From assembly GCA_037389465.1 (NCBI GenBank), contig JAZARR010000069.1, positions 1,483,501-1,547,500 on the forward strand: 64,000 bases of DNA. Reading direction: 5' to 3'. The stretch's first letter is position 1. Every line of letters begins with the position of its first letter. Of this stretch, positions 24,451-37,400 are shown piece by piece. This DNA is from Baylisascaris procyonis (Eukaryota; Nematoda; Chromadorea; Rhabditida; Ascarididae). The translations under genes and the position numbers were made by a program. The notes beneath the pieces were generated by a model that was not told where the DNA came from, made no database searches, and saw only the letters and a list, made by a program, of their open reading frames with translations.

Positions 24451-27400
24451 TGTTCTCTTTCTCTTGTAATGAAGTACATAAGTATTCGGATACCGTGAAC
24501 GGAAGTGGGAGATACTCAGCGAAAAGAGATCTGAAATATTAATTGTTGGTGCCTTATGGGGGGAACGGGAGAGAAGGTCCCTCATTTTCCTTCTTGATAG
24601 AATCCTTCAGATTTTAAACTCCTTTCCGGAATGGACGCTTTGATGTTCTACGTTTCGTTTCATATCTACTTGTTGTGGTCTGAGTTGTTCAGCTGCATTT
24701 GCAATTCTCTGAGTTAACTTAGTTCTGGAATCACAACTCCTTGAAAATTGTCAATTTCCCACAACTGGTCCATTATTCGGCAAACGTTTAAGTTTATAAT
24801 TCACTCCTGTGTTGCGCTGTTCATTAGTTTCATTCACGCACCAGCCGGGTGTCAATAGGGAATATTAGCAGTTTTGACTGCATAAAAATGTTGCCAGATT
24901 AGAAAGTAAAAATTCGAAATTAAGCATGATATAGTTGCACATTCTAGCAGCTCAGCTTGCAACGTAATCTAGCCAAAAGGCATCAATTTCTGAGGATGTC
25001 GATATGGTTGGTTGGAAATAGTTAACGATTTAATTTATAACTGTTTTCTTTTGTCGTATTTTCCGCTAACTTTATTGAAGACATTGATAGACTTCCCCTC
25101 AATAACTGCACCTATCACATATTGCATCACTTGCACTTTTTTAATGAAATCTATTCGCGAGAAGTTTCATCAACCGAATTTTTCGCATGAAAAAAATTTG
25201 CATATCTCTGATGGGTAACAGTCATAAGAACGGATTTCACGTTCCATATAGTTGAGTCGAAATAATATCTCTGTTATCTCTGAACGTATGCTAAACGGTT
25301 GCGAAAAGCGTTACTGCTCTAGGGATTTCGCCAGACTTCCTTAACCAATGAAACCTTTACAAACGAAAACAAGTTTTAACTTTCCACCTCACATGCCCGG
25401 ATGCTCTGCTGCTCATTTAGCCGCGAGACATGCCCTAAACCATATGTCCACACAGCAGAACTCGCAACACTGAATAAAGTAGATAAGTGTCGTTTATCTA
25501 CGGTTCTAATACTTTCAAAATCTGTATGAGCAACGCATATGAGCAACGCATGGGCAATCCTTTCTCCCTTTTTGCCCACAATTTTGGTGGATTAATTACC
25601 GCAATCAAACATGGCACAAGTACTTGAAGTCCCATAATCAGAGCGTAAGCAAACACATCCAATCCGAACAATCCGAGCCATGATGGTCAGAAAATAATAA
25701 CATCACCCGCCAGGAACAGGTTCCTCAAACACACAAAATGGAGCTTCATCTTTCCCTGTTTCTACCTCTTGCCACCTAAAAATAAAGGCGCATCTCCTAT
25801 TAGCACCTCCACAATTCGAAAGAAAGTCCCACATAGGAAGAGGTATTTTGATGGATGTGGTCGCCTTATTCATGCAGGTAGATGCGCGGGATTCGAAAGT
25901 TCCGCCAATTAATTTGAGATGCAGTTATGAAATATCTAGAAAAAAAAAGATCTCTCAGACTACACTCTCCCTTCTCATAAATATTCTCAGAGACATTTCA
26001 ACAGCAGACCTATATTTTCAGAAGCGGCATCACCTAGTGATTACCTGTACTTACAGGAGAGTAACGTTAACGAATTGCACTAAAATGAAATTCATATGAA
26101 ATCAAAAAATTGCCGATGAGAATAAAATACAAAAAATATCGATGAGTAGCGTTCAATCTTAAAAGTAGTTGAAACGAATGGTGACCATCACCGAAATGAA
26201 TACTCTCTCAGAAACACTCTACAATACCTTCAATAAATTTTTATTGAAGCAACATATATGAAGATATTTTAAAAAACAACAACTCACACAATGCAAACAT
26301 AAAAATATAATATGAGAATATGAATAAAAAGAATTCACAAATTAAACATAACCGATGAAGGCAGATACGCAATACATGACTAAATAGGTACAACGGTGCT
26401 GTGCTCGCTTATAGTATCACCATATCGGCTGCGATACTCCAAACTCTCCACCAAAGCAATTACAGCCTTTGAAAAACACTTACTAAAGGTGGTACCACAT
26501 TCTAGGGCCTCTCGGCCTGAATGCCACGTCGGTCGAGCGTCATGCCCCAAGATGGCTAATGTTCCAAACACTCAGCTATTCTCAGCAATAGTATTATACA
26601 TCGGTGATAACACATCCGGCGCGTCACTTCACACCTTGCTGTTATTCCAATAAAAAGCGTTATAGCCATGTTTTTTGCCACAAACAACCTAGCTGATCCA
26701 TAAACCCCTACATTCCACTATTAACGAAGTGGGATGCCTATCATATATGAATGCGCATCTCATCTCTCAGGTGTCGTGCACAGGGCGAGACCCGCCCTAC
26801 CTATATACCCTTACTGCCACATAATGCAGCATTTCCTGTCCATTAAAAGTATTAATTGAAAATAGTCATTACCTGGAACGTTGATGACAACACCTGGTCG
26901 CCAAGACGATGTATGAGATGCGTGTGGAGTGGCGTCATCCCACGGTAACGATATATGGTCCGTAAAATTCGCATCTGGAGGCGAAGCTAAGGATAGGACA
27001 AGAAGGATAAAGGTATATCACATATCTTTGCAAATAAAATTCACTCAGCATAATTAGTGACTAAAACAATACAAAAATATCGCGGAAATAACATAGCATA
27101 CACACGAAACGCAAAGAGGGATCTTCGGAAGACAACAGACCTGTGAAGGAAAACGACAGCCGCTACTTCTCATGAATGATTCGTTCCTTGCGATTTGGCC
27201 CTCTTTCTGTTCCCAGATAATTCGAAACTACCTGATGGTCGTCTAAAACGAACATGTGACTAAAACACTGCGAAATACTACGGAGCTATTGAGCTTTCAA
27301 GAACTCCCGCGTCATTCGACAAAACCTCCTTCAACTCGCACATCGTTCATCCTTACTGCGTTAACACGGGACTTTGTTCGAGCAGTAGGTGCTGAAGTGA

Positions 27401-28205
27401 ATAGTATCCACGAGTCTGCATTCATTAAAAATTGGCAACAGCTATCCCGTAAAGAAGATTTAAAAACCAACCACGCTGCGAAATTATTGCCAGTATAAAA
27501 CGACGCAGGAAAACGGATAACCGTATTAGTCTACGAGTTAGCCGTAAACTGCTGAAATACGAGTTGACTACGACACGTAGACGATGCTAACGAAGCTCTA
27601 AAGCACCTTATGACTTTAACATAAATGAAACCTGGGCTTGTTATAATATATTAATTTTAGGCTGTGGTACCATTGTATTGCGACAACACAGTGAGAAAAT
27701 TCCGATACATGTACAGCTACAACTCCTCTTTCAACAATGCATGAACTTGAGCAACCGAACTTGCGAAACGCACCGTAAAGCAGCTCCGCTCACATTTTTG
27801 CTTTCTGCCCATTTTTGTGCAGTCATGCCGCATCGCACCGATAATTACTAAAAAGAGGAACCCTAAAGTCGGTATACTATGGTGACGAAGTTTCGTCACC
27901 CCACTTGTATGATCGGTCGACCGTTCATACTCGTCCTAAAATTCCCCGTTATCAGCCTATGAACAGAATAGTAGTTCGCTCAACTCAACTCAGTGCAGTA
28001 GCCTGCAACAAATGAGGCCACAACTTCCACAGCATCAACTGTCGCCTTGTACGACAGCTGCCAAGAAAGGCAGACTATACAAATCCTGATTACTTTCTTC
28101 GGCTCTCTAATACCCAAAGCAGGAAAGAACGGTTCTTGAAATCACCGTTGACCTCTTCTGTCTCAATAATAATACACTAGATGTGACTCCTTCTGAGCGA
28201 TGTGA
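24451..28205. other. Intergenic stretch downstream of sec-15; two unassigned candidate exons
   Basis: No complete gene is recognised. Two minus-strand open segments have good splice signals and matching phase: about 27761-27942 (acceptor ttttag, contains TLGFLFLVIIGAM, hydrophobic) and 26873-26986 (starts SPPDANFTDHISLPWDDAT, donor gtaatg). They could belong to a small membrane or secreted protein, but no start, stop or family was found. The ORF at 27256-27498 on plus is unrecognised. 26100-26340 is AT-rich and appears empty. Confidence 0.3.
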
Positions 28206-31200
28206 TTACTGACTGGCGAGTGCTTTCAACTGTCGCACAATGGTATCCAGAAGCTTCTTGCGGTCTTTCTCACGACCTTTCGCGAAGAAGCTCGATGACT
28301 TGCGTTCGAATTCGATCATTCTGCAAAAACTCTTTAAAAGCCTGGATACCCCAAAGCAACTGAACTGTTTCCACAATGAATGCTAACTGGTCATACCGAA
28401 AATAACTTAGATAGAAGTGCTTATAAAACGATTATGCTTACTTCAATCTATATAATACACTAGTAATACATTAGTAGTAAGGTTTTTTAACTTTCTTAGT
28501 CATTACATAGCGATATAGCCAGTTAAAGTTTAATCGCTACCGTTCAAAAATATTCACACTCAAAGTTATGAAAATCTCCTCGTCGCATCTATTGCATTAC
28601 ATCATTCTACTATTTAACTGCGCTATATAAGCGAAATATACACAAATTAAACTATACAATTCTATTATTTTGTTTGCAACAGCAATGCTATTTAAAATAG
28701 CCATGACACACTTTGCCGATCTACGTTTTTAAGAAAGATTCATGCATTTAAAGAAGAAAAATAATTGCGTAATATCACCGATCCGTGAGACTCAACATGC
28801 ACTATCAAATTCACTCCATGCTAAGCTTTATCCGAAACAGTTTCTTAATGAACGAATTAAAACACAACACAGTTTTAGCGACGGAGTTCGAGCACTTAAA
28901 AAAAAAAGACTAGGAAACGCAGTACATTTTTATATTACTCGCAAATGAATCCCATCATTAAATCTATATTAGAAGAACCTAAAACCACTCACTTCTCCAG
29001 CACAGCAATTGCGCTAGAGGCTTTCACCCGAGAATACTTGCTCTCTTCTTTGCCATAATCGGCCAGATAGGTTGGCCAATCAGCTTTCATTACAAGATCC
29101 AACAATTGACGCAAGCTAGCGAACGTCATCGCTAATGTCGCATCCTGCAATATAACAGCGATAAACGATGTTAACTTCAAAAGAGCCTTTAAGAAGGAAA
29201 CGTCACATTCGTGGATATGAACTCAGTGATAATGTTAAACAAAAACGCTATTAGGGATGCACTAATCGCCACCTAATAGCAAAAAGGTTTTCCTCAATCT
29301 CACCATCTCAATTAGTCACACATTCTTGACGACCTAAAAACTCGACTCATTCTCGATGACACTCGAAAACGATCAAAAACGTGGCACTCTATAAGCAGTG
29401 AAAAAGGGAAATAAACAAATCAATTCAATAAAGTAATGCTCCAATCGTGACATCACCCTAGTCTCTTCTTTTCACAGCTGAAGAAAGGAATGTCCCTCTA
29501 TCGGTCTGATAAAGTAACAAATGAATCTGATATACATCATAACAATTACCGGCATCCGTTTCGCTTTTTTAAGGGCTTATAAAATGACTTCTATTTATAA
29601 ACGCGGTGTATTTAGTTTTTGCACATACCAAAATCGTGGAAGTACAACTTTACGTATTTTCTCGAAAAGTCGAGGATGTTTTATTCCATGATGAGACAGA
29701 CACTCAAAGTGGAAGTATTCTTTTGAAAGACTGTCACTTTAGAGAATGCTCTGCACAGATGAACATAGGTGAGTGCAGCATCGAAAGTTTTTTTAGATGT
29801 TATCGTAACTGCTACGTAAAAAAACGACAGCAAACAACAATTGCAACATCACTTCTGAAAGGTGATAAGAGCCAGGTGAGAAAGTGTTCTAGCAAGGGGA
29901 TCGGAATATCACCAGCAAGCCACTCTCTTGTTGGTCAGTGAAAGTAGCCTACCTCAAGTCCGGCAACTGGACACTGCGAAGTGAAAAGCTCGCATTGGAT
30001 CACATCGAGATCGAACTGATCCAAAGCACCAGTGCTCACCGCCTTCAGATCAGGAGAGAGCAGCAAATCGGAAAGTCGATTCGCCAGGTATTTGCATATC
30101 TGAAAACAATATAAAAACTGCTATAAAGCCTATCAATGGCGATAAATTTAAGTCAACGCCTTTCAATAGAAGAAGGTTCATAGTTATATCTCAAAAACGG
30201 ACGACTCAATAACGTGTTTCGAAAGCATCAAAGGAAAACATATTTATTTGCAAAATGAAAAAAAAAACAATGGCCCCACATAATGCTTTTTTGATCCCGT
30301 GAGGGGGACTAATAACCCCGGTATAGCCTCCTAGAAATAGGTGAAAAAGTAGTCTGAAATGGCTTGTTCAAGTGTCTTGAAAAAGAAGAAATGGTCATAC
30401 CTAAAGGTAAGTTCATCACAGAATATCGGTGCAAAAACGGCAGCACTCGAAGATTCGAACTTTGAGAAATTTATGTTGAGGAGGTGAAACATACAAATTG
30501 AAGGAAAAGTACTACATAAATACGTGAAAAAAGTAAAGCAGTTATCTCACCCTTTGGATCACCCTCTTCATGAATAAAAATGTTTTTATAATACTCATCC
30601 CGCAGAAAGAAATGATCTCATACTTCAAAATAAAAGAAGCCACAATAAAAGCACTAGATAAGGTTCGACCTGCATGCAGACATGTCTAGCGAGTACTGCT
30701 GGTAAGTTCGTGAACGACAGAAACGTCGTCTCGAGGAATTTAATCAAATCTGATATATAATCACTGGCTCGTCCACTCGAACTTGATAACTCCCAGTCGT
30801 AATTCGCTGAAAGCAGACTCGATATTGCCATTATATATTATATTCGATGCCTTTAAATCCAAAATAAACTGCCCATCGATATCTAGGTGATATTAATGTT
30901 TGGTCTCAAGCTCGAATTCTTCCTCGAAAAGTTTTGGATTCTTCCTTCCTTCCGAATTCTTCCTTCCTCAAATATTCCTTAAAGTTCTTGATTTTATCTG
31001 CCGGCTACGAAGATAAACATGCATTCAGAACAACGATACAACGATTCGTTCTGCGCAATCGATATTTAGCCACCCCATACACGCACCGGAAAATGAAAAA
31101 AATTGAGCCAGAAATGCTGAGGTAAAAAATATAACTGCCTTAGAGCAAGTAAGCAAACGGCTTTGAGTAAAAGCGAAGCAATCTGGGATAGGCAAGTGAA

Positions 31201-34200
31201 AAGTAGGCAAGTTGCTGAGGCCATGGCCATTGAAGCGAGATGAAATGTTTTCCCAATATAGAAACAATGAAGGTAATAGCTAATTCCTTTTTTAAAGGAA
31301 TATGTATATCCCTTATAGTTAGTTATAAATGCCACGATTGGAAGAACACTGAGTTTTACATATAGCCAACGATGTAAATGGACAGCTTTTTGGCAATACA
31401 ACAAATATTGCTCGGAATTTAGAGTATTATGGTTTATTGAACTCTCCCCATTAAACGGCGCTGGAATTTTACTGAAATACTTTCAAATTTTGAACTGCTG
31501 CTACCTCACCTCTAAAATTTTGGCTGATAGAATTCAAAGCGAATGTTTCGAAGGATATACGCGTGAAGCAATCGCTCCCTTTTTTAACTGCATTGATTAA
31601 AAATAATCAGTACCATAACTTACCGAACCAATGCAAATAACATCTCGATTATAACGAACTTTAAATAACTGAACGTTGGCCTTAACCCTATCGGTTTGCT
31701 TGGTCGTTTTTAGTCATACGGAAACGACGGGAAGAAACAGCACGGGAAGGGAAAAATGTCAGCGAAGAGAAACAAAAAAGAACACAAAAGAAAGTAACAA
31801 AAGGAATCATGCATGCGAGTGAACAGAACAATCAACCAAGAGCACGACCACGAAAAGGGATGACAGGGAGATAACACACGACAATCAAGTATTCTTTTAT
31901 AACAACCTTCTGACTTTACCTTCCGAACGCCATAAAAATTAAGAAAGTGCCACCATAATGTTCACAGCACCATTTGAAGGCCAAAAAGACAGAAAGAAAA
32001 GGATTTTTCAAAGCTTTCCTATTTCACGAATAAAGGCAACTCGGAGATTTCCCAACGTTTCACTAAAGAATAAAAAATGGCGGCGCCACAACAAAAAGCA
32101 TCTTTGTATCACCAAGGTATCAGATCTGCGAATTATTAACGTCCTCCGCATGCAAACAAGTAGGTAAATAATAAAGTAAACCTACCAAGCTCGAGGAAGG
32201 CGTCTACTTTGTCCCTAAGAGCGTCGTCGATCTGCTGTTCCACTTCTGAACGAGCATCACTGAAAGGATGCCATAGAAAATAAAATAACACAAATTACTT
32301 TTCGATCATCATACGATCCCTATTCGAAACAAATTGTAACCCTTCCAATTCAATCTGTGGTCAGTGTGGAAGCGGTTGAGTTCCTCTCATGCAAAAATGT
32401 GCTTCACTTTAATTTATCCAACAATTTGCCATGGGTTCTTCGAAAATTGCCCAGCCAAGGCCTTTTCGCAATAACTTTTACTAAGATCCCAAGGTGGGTT
32501 TCATACTTTATAGGGATTGGTTAATGATTCACCAAATTTTGGTAACTCTGACTACCGTATGAGATATCACAACAATTTCTAAAGAAGTTACAATACAACT
32601 TGACGAAAGCAAAGAAATAATCCAGAAACCAACCGAAATACTTGATCTTTGAGAGTGAGCAAATGACCCGAACTAGCCGCCGATCCATCATTTCTATTCG
32701 TCAGTTTGCTAATATATTGTTCCAACGACCCACACGACTTCTCCAGATAACCAATATTTATCGTTATTTGTACCAACTTAAAATTCACTACCGACATTAA
32801 ATGATCGCTGAAGTTTACGAATAACATTACTGGGATAACCGAAAGGCCGTAGCATGGAGGCTTGGGGTAAATAGAAGAGTAAGGGAGAGGTGGGGTTAAA
32901 GGAAAGAGGGAGTGGGGAGAAGGGATGCAGGGTAGGCGGCTAAGGCAGATTAGATTCTCCTGATGCTTAACACAAGGGCATTCAAACTCATCGCCGCCGT
33001 AAAACTGATCCAAACTATACACGTCAATTTTTTCGAAACCGTGATTAGCCGTACCCGAGGATATATGCGTCATTTAGGGATTTTGATTACTGCACGTGTC
33101 GATTATGTGTTGCGTCTCTTCATATACCGTGATCTAAACCCGGCGAATGCTCTAGAACAACATGTCATTCAAGTACAAACTCTCATGTAGCTCACATCCC
33201 GACTCATTTCATTGTTCTGCTCGATACTCCACCCCCGATCCGTAAGTTTTATGATTTGTTGCGCAACTCCCTCGACAACTTTTCATCCTGTTTTGGTCGT
33301 CGTAGTGTTTTCGTTCATAGATTCCTATTTCTGCTCCTCTTCTTTTCTTCCTCCTTCCACTATTTTAAACGGCTTGCTGGATGGTGCCTATTATCCATTT
33401 AATAATGTCGGTGCTTGATGCCTATTATATTTGTTGATGCTCGGAAATATCATAAGGCAATAAATACTACAAGTACACTGCTCGAACACTTCAATGAAAC
33501 AATAAGAAAGGAGAAGAGTTGTCTATAAGGTGGCACAAGCTTCTGCCGAATTCATAGGTAAACATCCCATAAACAGCAATTTAAGTGCGGCTAAGACGTG
33601 AAAACCCCTACCAGCATGACTACGCCAAATTGTACCTGTCAATAAACAAGCAAATATGTTTGTGTCAGACAACGATACCCAATGCCCTTCATTCGAAGTA
33701 CGCCACTTATCACCACTGCCGCTAATTTTTCGAAGGATTCTGCAAATTACCCTCTAGTTAATTATCTAACTCTACCCACCACGTCAACAAGTATGTGGAA
33801 TGTGCGTAAATAAACTATAGCCGATAAACTGGCAGTACTCTAATAAAATAGACCATATTTTATTCAATCAAAAAAGTTATATAAAGCATGGAGTCCAGCA
33901 AGAGCAACTATGTTAGCCAATTCTAGTGAAATTCAAGTGATAACAGAAGGATATTGCTTTTGACTTGAGCGCCGTGCTGAAACCTCTAACAAGAATATAA
34001 GTCAGGGAAATATCGTACGCAACAGTTGTGCGTAGCGGATATTACCACTAAATAAACGAAAGGATTAGTGCAAACCTGAACAAGAGTCCTTCTTTTGCTA
34101 GCGACAAAACTTTTCAAAGAGCCCGACCACCTGGCCAAAAGAACATTCGCATAGCGACGTACTGTATCGTCCACCTGTAATGCTTGCATCAATACTGCCT

Positions 34201-34357
34201 TACATAGACCTCTTCTTGTTTTTTCCATAAATTAGTTTTGCTGCCTCCGTGTTGCAGCAATACATATACAAGAAGCCTGAAGGAAATTTTCCTTTGGCAG
34301 TCTCAGAAACAAAAATATACATACACCTCCAATTAGGAACATTTCAGTGATATAAAT

Positions 34358-34445
<88 letters not shown>

Positions 34446-37400
34446 GAGCACACTTATCAACAATTACTATGAATCATTAACTCCTGTGTCAGTTCCATAG
34501 AGTTCGTCAACGTGGTTAGTACTTCCCTGACAGAGTAATTTACGTCGATACATTTGAATAGGCATTCGGAAATCTTCAAATCTCAAGAAAATTGAAAAAT
34601 AAATTTCAATAGATTTCAACAGATCATTACGGCTACGAGTTCTAGGGTGCATAATGCGCTTTTTGGAAACTATCTATGTTACTTCAACTTGTGGATACTG
34701 TAACAGTCAGAATACTGTAACCATAATAACAGTTGCTCTATATATTCTGCTACACTCCTCCAACACGAACATAGAAAATCGCCATAAATCGATATGTCGC
34801 AAACAATTCTAAGATGTTCGAAGTTCATGGACTTCGATATTGTATAAGCTGAAAGAACACTTGTGCAATCAAAATCGAATAAAAGACAAACTTCAGAAGG
34901 CGATAATTGGAGATGTTCCATAAACTTTAAGCATCCAACCAAATAACTCTTAGCTTGTCCATAAACCGCCGGAACGAATTTCGAAAATGGAAATATACGT
35001 GGAAATGGCTCCTAAATAAACACAACATCACATTAACAATGATAATTTATTAACTCATTAGCAATATTTTTCCATCACCACGATAAAAAAAAAGGAATCG
35101 TTTTCGTCATTTCTGGTTAACTGTTTATTTTATCGCCGAAATGAGACATTATCTTTTGCTAAAATATTTAGAATATAATATTCAACGTTAACATTGAAAA
35201 GAAGTCGATGCACAAATGAAGAGCTATTATGAATAAAATTACTTATCCCTTTTATACAAAGAATACGAAAAACAAAGTATATTCCTACTTTCTACAATTA
35301 TTGATAAAAATAATCTCACCTGATCGAGACCACGTTTATAGAATGGAAACTGCGAGATGACGGCTTTGAATTGTTGCTCGTCATTGGCAACGATCGGCGC
35401 ATAATTGTCGTTGTCCAAATCTCTCTCGAATTGAGCACAATATTCACGCATTAGAATTTCATTATACTGATCTCTGAAAATAGTGCAACCTTAAAAATGA
35501 ATGAGGTTTCTCTCGACGAAAAAACATCTGTAACTGTACCTAGTGGTTAGCATACACAGGAAGTATACAACGCATGCTACAAAATTGACGGTACAGTGGG
35601 CCATTTTTGTGCAGTCAAAGATGAAATGGCGAATCGTTTAACCAGCTCTAAGCGGAAGAAAGTTTCTTCACTTTTCCGGAAATTCAACAATAAAATGCTA
35701 CGTATTGAAATAACCAGACAATAAAAAAATATGAAACTGGCTGTTGTATGACTGACGTTCACTACTATAAGCGCTCTACTCTGCATCGCCTAAGCATTCC
35801 CTCAAATAAAAGCAACGGCATGATGCACTTTGTTTATGTGAAAGTAACGATTTGGTCACCTTAAAGCCCACCTTACATATACCTATCAAAACGAGCAGAA
35901 GCACAAAGAAAGCTAGTAGCCACTGCTTAGGCTACTTTGTAAGGTGACAAGCTTTAGCGCAAAGATTTGGATATTCATTACTCACGACCGCTATCAGCTC
36001 CCCCTTGCAAAATGATACCCCATAGCGCGATGAATATAAGCTGCTTTAACAATTTCAGATGACAGCAGATAAGAATGCCTGAAGGATTTTGCCGTTCACA
36101 AATTTATGAAAGAATTCATGCTGAAGAAATGATTCCAACGCAAAACAGTCTGTTTATTTCTGATTCTAATTAGACTTTTTTACCGATCCTGAACAGGGGA
36201 AGGGGGATAGAAGGAGAGGGAGAGGTCCTCTTACGAAATTTAACAACACCAGCAATACCACTGCTTGATCTCCACCATCAAGTTACCTTCAACAACAAAA
36301 GACAAAAACGATTTGCTTACCTAAAGTTCTGCAGAAGTGTATACAACGATCCGATTCCGAAACCGTAGCTCTTCATCGTCAGTGCGAATAGTAAAATCAC
36401 CTTCTTCATTCTTAGCATCATCTCTACATCTAAGCAACCACCCTGAAATATTCTTGCTGTGTTCTTTCATTAGCACACAGGCAAATAATTTGGTGCTCAT
36501 TTAAACGATTTGAATGATATAACTTTATCCAGCTAAAGCATATCGAAATTCCCAAAAATCAATATGCATTCAGTGTTCTTCGATAAAGTTTCTGCTTTAG
36601 TGATTACACCTCAAATTAAATGAACTAGGAATTTCAAATCACTTCCCATAGCAACTTGTTCAGCTACATAATATTCCAGAGGAATAACTTACCTAAGTGA
36701 TACATTTACACGAGCGCAGTTATGATTTCAAAGAAGTGAAATCCTAAAAAAAACGTTGACAGGTAAACATGCGAATACCCAAATATGCACCTTTCAAAGG
36801 TAATCCTACTCGAAAGTAAACGTTCCTCATAAAGAAATCCACTCACAAAATGAGTATTCATAGCAGTAGTAACTTGCTGTAATGCCATCTCCCATAGCTG
36901 ATCTTTATAAGCGGCAGTGACAAGGCTCGGCTCCGTTTGCATTATATGATCCTCCACAACGAAAAATCCTATGATCTCGTCCAGGTAGCGCACATACGAA
37001 TGAATTGATTGCTGCTTCAAATATACAGGGCTCGAGTCAAAAATAAATACGTCGATACAACTAATGAAATACTACCTTTACCGTCCGCATAATCATAAAT
37101 TCTTTTAAGCCGCCTGTAAAATCGAAACGATAGGTACGAATACTATTTAGCCCATCACTTCCAACAATGAAGAGTCTTGCAGCCTTTGGTGAACACATTT
37201 AATAAATCCTCAGGTACCGCATTTAATTAGGATACTTTTCAGAATATTTTAACTGCTATCAATGCACATTTAAGGTCAAAACGTGCTGTGGATAAAGAAT
37301 ATTAAATTGCAATTTAAAACATGAAACGATATTTTAGTAATGTTCACTCGCTTGTCGAAAAAAATTGAGTAAAAGGGTTAAAGGAAAAAGGAAGATTACT

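Noticed and set aside
25612..25760. Minus-strand hydrophobic frame (GLDVFAYALIMGLQVLV) as a receptor exon
   Set aside because: No acceptor upstream in the right frame and a stop just before; no neighbouring exons.
27256..27498. 80-codon plus-strand ORF
   Set aside because: No motif and no splice partner; possible transposon remnant but unsupported.
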